The notes beneath the pieces were generated by a model that was given only the letters and a program-made list of their open reading frames with translations, was not told the origin of the DNA and did no database searches. Position numbers and translations under genes: made by a program. Of a stretch of DNA of 18,919 nt, positions 6,647 through 14,026 are shown piece after piece. This DNA is from Pseudomonadota bacterium (GTDB taxonomy: Bacteria; Pseudomonadota; Gammaproteobacteria; Steroidobacterales; Steroidobacteraceae): NCBI GenBank assembly GCA_023433515.1, contig JAEZCN010000215.1, positions 1-18,919 of the forward strand, read 5' to 3'. The stretch's first letter is position 1. Every line of letters starts with the position of its first letter.

Positions 6647-6948
6647 TGGATGGCAACCTGTCGGATGTTGACTTGAGTGATTCGAACGTCAGAGACGGCG
6701 ATGCTCTTTTGCCACCCATCGTGGTGCCGCACACGGAGTTGTCCGCCGACGCGTTGACCGGCGTCATCGAATCATTCGTGCTGCGCGAAGGCACGGAGTA
6801 CGGCGATCGCGACGTGCCGTTGGAAACCAAGGTGCTGCAGGTCCGCCGCCAGCTCGAGCGGCGCGAAGCCGAGATCGTGTTCGATCCGAACACCGAGTCC
6901 ATCGACATCGTGGTGAGGAAACCTGCGCGGCGCGACGACGCAGGCTGA
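6646..6948 (+). CDS. YheU-family (UPF0270) protein
   Basis: A 100-residue protein whose last 75 residues match the small YheU family: VVPHTELSADALTGVIESF, then VLREGTEYG, then LETKVLQVRRQLERREAEIVFD. The biochemical role of the family is unknown. The first 25 residues (MDGNLSDVDLSDSNVRDGD) are Asp-rich and are an addition to the usual start, and their codons are noticeably less GC-rich at third positions than the rest. I chose ATG 6646 because it overlaps the upstream stop (TGATG); GTG at 6721 or TTG at 6709 would give the family's normal length and cannot be excluded. A 126-base gap separates it from the channel gene. Confidence 0.85.
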   Translation: MDGNLSDVDLSDSNVRDGDALLPPIVVPHTELSADALTGVIESFVLREGTEYGDRDVPLETKVLQVRRQLERREAEIVFDPNTESIDIVVRKPARRDDAG

Positions 6949-7020
6949 GCCGCTCAGTCCCGCGTCGCGGTGACGTGGCTGACTACCGGCCGCAACGCGT
7001 CCGGCGTAGTCCATGAACAC

Positions 7021-7065
7021 CCGGATGTGATCAAATCCGGAATCACGTCCGACGCCTGGGAGGGG
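7021..7065 (+). promoter_or_regulatory. Overlapping inverted repeats and strong ribosome binding site before the channel gene
   Basis: CCGGAT (7021-7026) can pair with ATCCGG (7035-7040), and GTGAT (7027-7031) with ATCAC (7042-7046). The pairings interleave, and the connecting stretches of 0 and 1 base are too short for a pseudoknot, so the two hairpins would exclude each other. A strong Shine-Dalgarno, GGGAGGGG at 7058-7065, follows with a nine-base spacer to ATG 7075 and fixes that start. The ribosome binding site is clear; a regulatory role for the repeats is speculation, since five- and six-base arms also occur by chance. Confidence 0.3.
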
Positions 7066-7074
7066 CCGCGACGC

Positions 7075-8988
7075 ATGCCTCAGACACCGGTGACCTGGCG
7101 CGACCGTCTGCGCTATCGATTCGAAAACACCCTGTCGAAAGGCACCATCGCCATCATCGGCTGGCTGGCGTTGCTGTCCACGGCGATCATCCTGCTCGCG
7201 GCGCTGATCCTCGCCGCGATGCGCATCGGGCAGGACCCGTCCGGCCATGAGCATCCCTACGGCTTCTTCGAGGGCGCCTGGCAGGCCATGCTGCGCACGC
7301 TCGATCCCGGCGTCATCGCGGACGATTCGGGCTGGCAGCTGCGCCTGCTCATGATGCTCGTGACGATCGGCGGCATCTTCATCGTCAGCATCCTGATCGG
7401 CACGATCACCTCGGGACTCGAGTCGCGGCTCGCGGAGCTGCGCAAGGGCCGCTCGCGCGTCATCGAGCAGGGCTTCACGCTGATCCTCGGCTGGTCGAGC
7501 AAGGTGTTCTCGATCATCGGCGAGTTGCTCATCGCGAACGAAAACCAGAAAGACCCTTGCATCGTGATCCTGTCGGACCGCGACAAGATCGAGATGGAGG
7601 ACGAGATCCGCGCCAAGTTCGCGTCCACGAAGAACACTCGCGTGATTTGCCGCAGCGGCAATCCGCTCGACCTCGACGATCTCGCGGTGGTCGATCCGCA
7701 TTCGGCGCGTTCGATCATCGTGCTCGCGCCCGAGACCGACAACCCGGACATCCACGTCATAAAGTCCGTGCTCGCGATCACCAACAATCCGAACCGCAAG
7801 CAGGACCCGTACCACATCGTCGCGGAGATCCGCGACCAGCGGAATCTCGAAGCGGCGGCGCTGGTCGGCGGCAAGGAAGCCATCTACGTCCAGGGTGAGG
7901 ACCTGATCGCGCGCGTGACGGCGCAGACCTGCCGCCAGTCGGGCCTGTCCGTCGTATACACCGAACTACTCGACTTCGACGGCGCGGAGATCTACTTCAA
8001 GCCCGAGCCCGCGCTCGCGGGCGGCACGTATCGCGAGATCATCGCGGCGTACGAGGACTCGACCGTCATGGGCATCATGCGCGGCAACGGCGACGTGCTC
8101 ATCAACCCGCCGATGGATACGACGTTCAATCGCGACGACAGCGTCATCGCGATCACCGAGGACGACGACACGCTCGTGCTGCGACCGGATGCGGGCGGTG
8201 GCCTGCCGGACACCAGCGCGTTGTCGCATCGCGAGCGGTTGCCGCCCGCGCCCGAGCGCATCCTCATCCTCGGCTGGAACGGCAAGGCGCAGGCCATCAT
8301 CGAGGAGCTCGACAACTACGTCGCGCCCGGCTCCGAGACCATCGTGATCTGCCGCCAGGACGGCGTGCGCGACACGCTGCTCGGCGTGGCCCGGCGCATG
8401 AAGCGCCAGAAAGTGCGCTTCGCCGACGGCGACATCACGCACGCGGCGACCCTCGCGGCGGTCAAGGCCGCGAACTTCGAGCACGTCATCCTGCTCAGTT
8501 ACAGCGACTTGCCGATCCAGGAGGCCGATGCGAAGACGCTCATCACCTTGCTGCACCTGCGCAACCTGGCCGATTCCGCGGGCACGCGCCTGTCCATCGT
8601 GAGCGAGATGATGGACATCCGGAACCGCGCGCTCGCGCAGATCGCGCGTGCCGACGATTTCATCGTGAGCGACAAGCTCGTGAGCCTCATGATGTCGCAG
8701 CTGTCGGAGAACAAGTACCTCGAAAAAGTATTCAAGGTGCTGTTCAGCTCCGAGGGAAGCGAGATATACATTCGTCCCATGACCGACTACGTGAAACTCG
8801 GCTCGACGGTGGACTTCTACACCGTGCTCGAGGCCGCCGCGCAGCGCGGCGAGACCGCGATCGGCTATCGCATCATGAAGTACGCCGACGACAAGTCGCG
8901 CGGGTTTGGAGTGAACGTGAATCCCAGGAAGTCCGAGAAACACGCCTTCACCGAGCACGACAAGATCGTCGTGCTGGCGGAAGACTGA
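7075..8988 (+). CDS. CASTOR/POLLUX-related ion channel protein
   Basis: A 637-residue channel subunit. Two membrane helices (residues about 24-48 and 88-112) flank a re-entrant pore segment, FEGAWQAMLRTLDPG (65-79). Two tandem RCK-like Rossmann domains follow, opening with FTLILGWSSK (about 134) and ILILGWNGKAQ (about 396), each with a ligand-binding LGW turn. This is the architecture of plant CASTOR, POLLUX and SYM8 channels and their bacterial relatives, which conduct cations across the inner membrane under control of a cytoplasmic gating ring; ion and ligand are not predictable here. An earlier in-frame start at 6970 lacks a ribosome binding site, whereas 7075 has an excellent one. The stop overlaps the beta-lactamase ATG (TGATG). 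Confidence 0.92.
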   Translation: MPQTPVTWRDRLRYRFENTLSKGTIAIIGWLALLSTAIILLAALILAAMRIGQDPSGHEHPYGFFEGAWQAMLRTLDPGVIADDSGWQLRLLMMLVTIGGIFIVSILIGTITSGLESRLAELRKGRSRVIEQGFTLILGWSSKVFSIIGELLIANENQKDPCIVILSDRDKIEMEDEIRAKFASTKNTRVICRSGNPLDLDDLAVVDPHSARSIIVLAPETDNPDIHVIKSVLAITNNPNRKQDPYHIVAEIRDQRNLEAAALVGGKEAIYVQGEDLIARVTAQTCRQSGLSVVYTELLDFDGAEIYFKPEPALAGGTYREIIAAYEDSTVMGIMRGNGDVLINPPMDTTFNRDDSVIAITEDDDTLVLRPDAGGGLPDTSALSHRERLPPAPERILILGWNGKAQAIIEELDNYVAPGSETIVICRQDGVRDTLLGVARRMKRQKVRFADGDITHAATLAAVKAANFEHVILLSYSDLPIQEADAKTLITLLHLRNLADSAGTRLSIVSEMMDIRNRALAQIARADDFIVSDKLVSLMMSQLSENKYLEKVFKVLFSSEGSEIYIRPMTDYVKLGSTVDFYTVLEAAAQRGETAIGYRIMKYADDKSRGFGVNVNPRKSEKHAFTEHDKIVVLAED

Positions 8989-9854
8989 TGATCACGCGGC
9001 GCCAGCTCGTGGCACTGGCCGCGGCCGCCGCGCTCGCGGGACCGGCCGCGGCGGCGCGCGCGGAACGCAAGCTCAAGGCCATCCACAAGCGGATCGGCGG
9101 CCGGCTCGGCGTACACGTGCTCGATTCGCAGAGCGGCAAGCGCATCGCGTACGACGACCATTCGCGCTACGCGATGGCGTCGACGTTCAAGATGCTGCTC
9201 GCGGCCGCGATCCTCTGGCAGGTGGACAGGGGCGCCTTTCCGCTGACGTACGCATTGCCGATCGCGCGCAAGGACCTCCTGCCGACCTCGCCGATGGTCG
9301 AGGCGGCGCTCGCCGCGGGCGAGGAGGGGATGACCGTGAAGGACCTGTGCGCGGCCATCGTCACCCGCAGCGACAACGCGGCCGCCAACATCCTGCTCAA
9401 CTCGATGGGCGGGCCGGACACACTGACGCAGTTCATGCGCAGCATCGGTGACGAGGTCACGCGACTCGATCGGCTCGAGCTCGATCTCAACAGCAATGTG
9501 CCGGGCGACGCGCGCGACACCACGACGCCGCGCGCGATGGTCGATTCGATGCTCCGGATCTTCACGCAGGACGTCATTTCGCTGCCCTCGCGGGCGATCC
9601 TCATCGACTGGATGAACGCCGCGAATACCGGCCGCGATCGCCTGCGCGCCGGCCTGCCACGCGGCTGGCAGGTAGGTGACAAGACCGGCACCGGGCCGAA
9701 CGGCGCGGTGAACGACGTCGCGATCGCCTATCCACTCGAGCGCCGGCCGATCCTCATCGCCGTCTACATGAGCGAATCGAAACTGCCCCTCAGGGACCTG
9801 GTGGCCGCGCACGCCGAAATCGGCAGGATCGTGGCGGACGAGAAATGGCCGTGA
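8988..9854 (+). CDS. bla: Class A serine beta-lactamase
   Basis: A 288-residue periplasmic beta-lactamase with every class A active-site element: STFK (nucleophile Ser65, Lys68), SDN (128-130), the omega-loop LDRLELDLN with Glu164 and Asn168 at the positions of Ambler 166 and 170, and KTGTG (232-236). The omega-loop also keeps the Arg and Asp-Thr-Thr-Pro elements expected around it. The N terminus, MITRRQLVALAAAAALAG, has a twin-arginine before an Ala-rich hydrophobic stretch and a likely cut after ARA, so export by the Tat pathway is probable. It shares one base with the channel stop codon, and no ampR-like regulator is adjacent, so expression probably follows the channel gene. Substrate spectrum cannot be read from the sequence. 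Confidence 0.95.
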   Translation: MITRRQLVALAAAAALAGPAAAARAERKLKAIHKRIGGRLGVHVLDSQSGKRIAYDDHSRYAMASTFKMLLAAAILWQVDRGAFPLTYALPIARKDLLPTSPMVEAALAAGEEGMTVKDLCAAIVTRSDNAAANILLNSMGGPDTLTQFMRSIGDEVTRLDRLELDLNSNVPGDARDTTTPRAMVDSMLRIFTQDVISLPSRAILIDWMNAANTGRDRLRAGLPRGWQVGDKTGTGPNGAVNDVAIAYPLERRPILIAVYMSESKLPLRDLVAAHAEIGRIVADEKWP

Positions 9855-9879
9855 GGGCCCTCACCTGAAATCCCGCGCC

Positions 9880-10767
9880 TTGTTTTCCCCGGAACCCGCC
9901 CGGGGATGGATTCCCTGGGGCGCACTCGCGCCGTTCCTTGCATTGGTTTTCGTGCTGCTGCCGGCGATCGGGGCCTTGTTCGCATTCCAGCCGCTGCAGT
10001 GGGTGGATGCGAACGGCGATCCGAGCGGCACGGACGGCCTGGCCGCGTTCCTGCTGATTCCCTTCGGTGTCACAGGATTGCTGGTGCTCGCATGGGTGAA
10101 GTTCGTCGAGCGCCGCCCGCTCGCGACGATCGGCCTGACCCGGCCGGGGGCGGCGGGCCTCTTCCTGCGCGGTCATGCCATCGGATGCGCAGCGATCCTC
10201 TTCGTGGTTCTCGCGAGCTGGATGGCGGGCGGTTACGAAGCCGTCTCGTACGCGAAAGGACTGAAGTCACCCGCCGCCTTGTTGAACATCGCCATCCTGC
10301 TGGCGTGTTTCGCGGTGCAATCCAGCGTGGAAGAACTGGTGTTCCGGGGCTGGCAGCTCTCCGCCATCGCCCGCAAGTTCAACGTGACGCTGGCCGTGAT
10401 CCTCACCTCGGCGGTGTTCTACCTGCTGCACTTCAGTCCCGGGCAGCCCTGGCTCGTGACGTTGAATCTCGTGCTGTTCGCCTTGTTCGCCTGCGCCTGG
10501 GCGCTGCGGGCCGGCAATATCTGGGGCGTCATGGGCTGGCATGCAGGATGGAACTGGTTGCTGGCGACGGGCTTCGAGCTCCCCGTAACCGGTCTCGAGA
10601 CCGACACGCCGGCATTGCTGGCGCAGCTCTTGCCCATCGGGCCTGACTACCTCACTGGCGGAGCGCAGGGCCCCGAAGGCAGCATCTTCTGCACGCTGTT
10701 TTTCGTCGTATCGATCGCCGCGATGTTGCTCTGGCGCCGTCCATTCTCCAGGGTTTCGCCCGCCTGA
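9880..10767 (+). CDS. CPBP-family intramembrane metalloprotease (Abi/CAAX protease-like)
   Basis: A 295-residue multi-pass membrane protein with the CPBP motifs in order: EELVFRG (Glu151-Glu152, Arg156), FYLLHF (His184) and HAGWNW (His221, Asn225), the glutamate-and-histidine active site of type II CAAX prenyl endopeptidases and bacteriocin-immunity proteins. About eight hydrophobic segments are visible, beginning near residue 13. The start is uncertain: there is no in-frame ATG before the first membrane helix. TTG at 9880 is given here, but its upstream spacing is poor; CTG at 9865 lies seven bases after GAGGG. It follows the beta-lactamase after about 25 bases. Targets are unknown; processing of membrane peptides or self-protection are the family's usual roles. 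Confidence 0.87.
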   Translation: MFSPEPARGWIPWGALAPFLALVFVLLPAIGALFAFQPLQWVDANGDPSGTDGLAAFLLIPFGVTGLLVLAWVKFVERRPLATIGLTRPGAAGLFLRGHAIGCAAILFVVLASWMAGGYEAVSYAKGLKSPAALLNIAILLACFAVQSSVEELVFRGWQLSAIARKFNVTLAVILTSAVFYLLHFSPGQPWLVTLNLVLFALFACAWALRAGNIWGVMGWHAGWNWLLATGFELPVTGLETDTPALLAQLLPIGPDYLTGGAQGPEGSIFCTLFFVVSIAAMLLWRRPFSRVSPA

Positions 10768-10784
10768 TTCGTCCCACGAGACTT

Positions 10785-10823
10785 GGGGACAGATCAATCC
10801 ATTCAATAAATGAATCTGTCCCC
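10785..10823. repeat. REP-like palindrome, GGGGACAGATT family, copy 2
   Basis: GGGGACAGAT (10785-10794) and ATCTGTCCCC (10814-10823) are perfect ten-base arms, the same core as at 308-336. Here they are separated by 19 bases that include a smaller hairpin, ATTCA (10801-10805) with TGAAT (10811-10815), which partly competes for the same bases. It fills almost the whole gap between the convergent CPBP protease gene (stop 10765-10767) and purD (stop 10832-10834), so it could act as a shared transcription barrier, though there is no T-run. Confidence 0.72.
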
Positions 10824-10831
10824 GATCGCGA

Positions 10832-12118
10832 TCAGCGCGCCTTTTCGCGCGCGATGGCGCGATGACCGATATCCCGCCGGCACTGCATCTCCGGCCACGA
10901 TATCGCGTCCACGAGCGCATAGGCCTGCTGCTGCGCCGCCGACACCGTGTCCCCCAGGCCGACGGCGCACAGCACCCGTCCGCCGCTCGTGATCACCTTG
11001 CCGTCCACGGCCTTCGTGCCCGCGTGGAACACCTTGCCGGGTAGTTTGGCCGCCGCCTCGAGGCCCGCGATCGCGTCGCCCTTGCGCACCGTGTCCGGAT
11101 AACCGCCGGCCGCGAGCACGACACCGAGCGCGGCGCGTGGATCCCACTCGGCCCGCGCCTGGTCGAGCCGCTGATCCAGTGCCGCTTCGCACAATTCCAC
11201 GAGATCGCTCCTCAGCCGCATCATGATGGGCTGGGTTTCCGGATCGCCGAAGCGACAGTTGTACTCGAGCACGTTCGGCGTGCCGTCCGGATGCACCATG
11301 ATTCCGGCGTACAGGAAGCCCGTGTACGGCGTGCCGTCCTTGGCGAGTCCGCGAATGGTGGGCTCGATGACCTCGCGCATGATGCGCTCGTGCATGGCCT
11401 GGTCGACCACGGGGGCGGGCGAATAGGCGCCCATGCCGCCCGTGTTCGGGCCCTCATCCGCGTCGCGCAGGCGCTTGTGGTCCTGCGACGTCGCCATGGT
11501 CACGATGTTCCGGCCGTCCGCCATGACGATGAAGCTCGCTTCCTCGCCCGGCAGGAATTCCTCGATGACGACCTGGTCGCCGGAGGCGCCGAATTGCCCG
11601 CCGAACATGGCCTGCGCGGTCGCGATGGCCTCGTCCGCCGTGTCCACGATGATCACGCCCTTGCCGGCCGCCAGGCCCGACGCCTTGACGACGATCGGCA
11701 TGCGCTGGGCACGCACCCAGTCGGGGTCGAAGGTCTCACGCGTAAACGTCGCATACGCCGCCGTGGGAATGCCGTGGCGCTTCAGGAACTCCTTGGTGAA
11801 GGCCTTGGACCCCTCGAGTTGCGCGGCGGCCTGGCGCGGTCCAAAACAACGCAGGCCGGCGGCCTGGAATGCGTCTACGACGCCGAGCACCAGCGGGGCC
11901 TCGGGCCCGATGATCGTGAGGCCTGCCTTTTCGGTTTTCGCGAGCTCCACGAGCCCGGCCACGTCTTCGGCGGCGACGTTCACGTTGCGTACGCGCGGTT
12001 CGGTGGCGGTGCCGCCGTTGCCGGGCGCGACGAGAACTTCAGTGATTTTCGGCGACTGCGCGCACTTCCACGCCAGCGCGTGTTCGCGCCCGCCGGAACC
12101 GACGATCAGGACTTTCAT
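10832..12118 (-). CDS. purD: Phosphoribosylamine-glycine ligase (GAR synthetase)
   Basis: A 428-residue, full-length PurD, which joins phosphoribosylamine and glycine with ATP in the second step of purine synthesis. The N-terminal domain starts MKVLIVGSGGREHAL. The ATP-grasp part carries KASGLAAGKGV (residues 145-155), the acidic EEFLPGEEASF, the substrate segment DEGPNTGGMGAYSP and the metal site LEYNCRFGDPETQ. The C-terminal domain ends around GHRAIAREKAR. The ATG at 12118 shares one base with the purH stop (TGATG), so the two purine genes are coupled. It is the last gene of the long minus-strand series. Confidence 0.98.
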   Translation of the reverse strand: MKVLIVGSGGREHALAWKCAQSPKITEVLVAPGNGGTATEPRVRNVNVAAEDVAGLVELAKTEKAGLTIIGPEAPLVLGVVDAFQAAGLRCFGPRQAAAQLEGSKAFTKEFLKRHGIPTAAYATFTRETFDPDWVRAQRMPIVVKASGLAAGKGVIIVDTADEAIATAQAMFGGQFGASGDQVVIEEFLPGEEASFIVMADGRNIVTMATSQDHKRLRDADEGPNTGGMGAYSPAPVVDQAMHERIMREVIEPTIRGLAKDGTPYTGFLYAGIMVHPDGTPNVLEYNCRFGDPETQPIMMRLRSDLVELCEAALDQRLDQARAEWDPRAALGVVLAAGGYPDTVRKGDAIAGLEAAAKLPGKVFHAGTKAVDGKVITSGGRVLCAVGLGDTVSAAQQQAYALVDAISWPEMQCRRDIGHRAIAREKAR

Positions 12119-13683
12119 CAGTGCCGGAAGTGGCGCATGCCGGTGAACACCATGGTCATGCCGTGTTCATTGGCCGCCGCGATGACTTCGTCGTCGCGTT
12201 TGCTGCCGCCGGGCTGCACGATCGCCTTGATGCCGTATTCCGCCGCGACGTCGATGCCGTCGCGGAACGGGAAGAACGCATCGGAAGCCATCGAGCTGCC
12301 CGCGACTTCGAGATTTTCGTCCTTCGCCTTGAGCGCGGCGATACGCGTGGAATAGACGCGCGACATCTGCCCCGCGCCCACACCGATGGTCATGCCGTCG
12401 CGCGCGAACACGATCGCGTTCGACTTCACGTACTTGCACACGCGCCAGGCGAACCACAGGTCCGCGTACTGCGTCGGCGTGGGCTTCTTCTCCGTGACGA
12501 CCTTGAACGTCTCGGGCAGCGCGAGCGCGGTATCGCGGCTCTGCACGAGCAGGCCGCCCACGACGCTGCGGTATTCGAGCTCGGTGGGGCAGGGCTTCGA
12601 CAGCGGCCCCATGATCAACACACGCACGTTCTGCTTGGCCGCGAGCACCGCGCCCGCGGCGACGGACACCGACGGCGCGGCGATGACCTCGACGAACTGC
12701 CGCTCGGTGATCGCCTTCGCGGTGTCCTCGTCGAGCTCGCGATTGAACGCGATGATGCCGCCGAACGCGGACGTGGGATCCGTGCGATACGCGCGGTCAT
12801 AGGCATCGACCAGCGACACCGAAGTGGCCACGCCGCATGGGTTCGCGTGCTTGACGATCACGCAGGCGGGTTCGGCGAACACGCGCACGCATTCGACTGC
12901 GGTGTCCGTGTCGGCGATGTTGTTGAACGAGAGCTCCTTGCCCTGGAGCATGCGTGCGTTCGCCACGCACGATCCCAGCGCCTGCGGCTCACGATAGAAC
13001 GCGGCCTTCTGGTGCGGGTTCTCGCCGTAACGCAGTTCCTGGATCTTCTCGTAAACCAGCGGCAGCGTCTGCGGAAACGTCTCGGCCGCGTTGCCTTCGC
13101 GATTCAGCAGGTAATTCGACACCATCGTGTCGTACTTCGCCGTGTGCGCGAACGCCTTGGCCGCGAGCCGCGAGCGCGTATCGATGCTGGTGGCGCCGCC
13201 GTTCGCTTCGAGCTCGTCGATGACCGCCTTGTAATCGGCCGGATCGACGATGACCGTCACCGATTCGTGGTTCTTGGACGCGGCGCGCACCATCGCCGGC
13301 CCGCCGATGTCGATGTTCTCGATGGCGTCGGCGTACGTGCAGTCCGGCTTCGCGACCGTCTGCGCGAACGGGTAGAGGTTCACGACCAGCAGGTCGATGG
13401 GCGGAATGTCGTGCTTGGCCATGACGGCATCGTCGACGCCGCGGCGGCCCAGCAGCCCGCCGTGTACGCGCGGATGCAGCGTCTTGACGCGGCCATCCAT
13501 GATTTCCGGGAAGCCGGTATAAGCCGAGACCTCGGTGACGGGGATGCCGGCGTCGATGAGCAGGCGGGCTGTACCGCCCGTGCTCAGCAATTCGACTTTC
13601 CGCGCAGCGAGGGTGCGAGCGAAATCAACCAGCCCTGTCTTGTCGGAGACCGACAGCAGGGCTCTGCGAATCGTGACCAGCAT
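12118..13683 (-). CDS. purH: Bifunctional AICAR formyltransferase / IMP cyclohydrolase
   Basis: A 521-residue PurH catalysing the last two steps to IMP. Residues 1-150 are the MGS-like cyclohydrolase domain (LSVSDKTGLVDFA, LLSTGGTAR, MDGRVKTLHPRVHGGLL, NIDIGGPAMVRAASKN). Residues 200-521 are the formyltransferase, with RYGENPHQ (219-225), LQGKELSFNN and the catalytic Lys278-His279 in VIVKHANPCG. Length is normal. ATG at 13683 lies 19 bases after the fis stop and lacks a clear ribosome binding site, so translation may depend on ribosomes arriving from fis. Purine-repressor sites cannot be judged by eye. Confidence 0.98.
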   Translation of the reverse strand: MLVTIRRALLSVSDKTGLVDFARTLAARKVELLSTGGTARLLIDAGIPVTEVSAYTGFPEIMDGRVKTLHPRVHGGLLGRRGVDDAVMAKHDIPPIDLLVVNLYPFAQTVAKPDCTYADAIENIDIGGPAMVRAASKNHESVTVIVDPADYKAVIDELEANGGATSIDTRSRLAAKAFAHTAKYDTMVSNYLLNREGNAAETFPQTLPLVYEKIQELRYGENPHQKAAFYREPQALGSCVANARMLQGKELSFNNIADTDTAVECVRVFAEPACVIVKHANPCGVATSVSLVDAYDRAYRTDPTSAFGGIIAFNRELDEDTAKAITERQFVEVIAAPSVSVAAGAVLAAKQNVRVLIMGPLSKPCPTELEYRSVVGGLLVQSRDTALALPETFKVVTEKKPTPTQYADLWFAWRVCKYVKSNAIVFARDGMTIGVGAGQMSRVYSTRIAALKAKDENLEVAGSSMASDAFFPFRDGIDVAAEYGIKAIVQPGGSKRDDEVIAAANEHGMTMVFTGMRHFRH

Positions 13684-13702
13684 GTTTACCGAAGGAAGTG
13701 AC

Positions 13703-13987
13703 TCAGCCAGAAAGGCCGAATTGTCGCAGCTTCTTGCGCAGAGTGCCCCGGTTGATGCCGAGAATCGCGGCGGCGCGGCACTGGTTGCCGGCCGAATAGT
13801 CCAGCACGGCGCGGAACAGGGGTTCCTCGACCTCGCGCAGCACGAGGTCGTACAGGTGCGCGGGCTTGTGGCCGTTCAGGTTCGAAAAGTAGTCGGAGAG
13901 GGCGCGTTCCGCATGATTTCTGAGTGGCACTTCGAACGTGCCGTTACGACCGGAGTCCTTGCGAGTCCGAGAAGTTTTCGCCGTCAT
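13703..13987 (-). CDS. fis: DNA-binding protein Fis
   Basis: A 94-residue Fis, a homodimeric nucleoid-associated protein that bends DNA and activates rRNA and other promoters in fast growth. The C-terminal helix-turn-helix GNQCRAAAILGINRGTLRKKL (residues 67-87, given here as its GNQCRAA and GINRGTLRKKL parts) is nearly identical to enterobacterial Fis, and HLYDLVLREVEEPL (44-57) is the dimer helix region. The N terminus is more basic and divergent, as usual. It lies 39 bases after dusB, the same dusB-fis order as in E. coli, where fis is expressed from the promoter ahead of dusB. An AT-rich patch inside dusB about 330 bases upstream could carry an extra promoter, but this is unproven. Confidence 0.96.
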   Translation of the reverse strand: MTAKTSRTRKDSGRNGTFEVPLRNHAERALSDYFSNLNGHKPAHLYDLVLREVEEPLFRAVLDYSAGNQCRAAAILGINRGTLRKKLRQFGLSG

Positions 13988-14026
13988 TCTCTACGCCCCA
14001 TCGTCTGTGCCCGAGCCTGAACACTT

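Noticed and set aside
7021..7046. RNA pseudoknot formed by the two interleaved pairings
   Set aside because: The connecting stretches are 0 and 1 base, too short to cross five- and six-pair stems; alternative hairpins are the only realistic reading.
7026..7047. CRP-type operator (TGTGA ... TCACG)
   Set aside because: The half-sites are 12 bases apart, whereas CRP sites have a six-base spacer.
7966..8958. A 330-codon minus-strand open frame opposite the channel gene
   Set aside because: Compositional shadow: high-GC codons leave the complementary frame free of stops.
12121..13701. A 526-codon plus-strand open frame opposite purH
   Set aside because: Exactly antisense to a full-length PurH, and the translation is Arg/His-rich with no recognisable fold.
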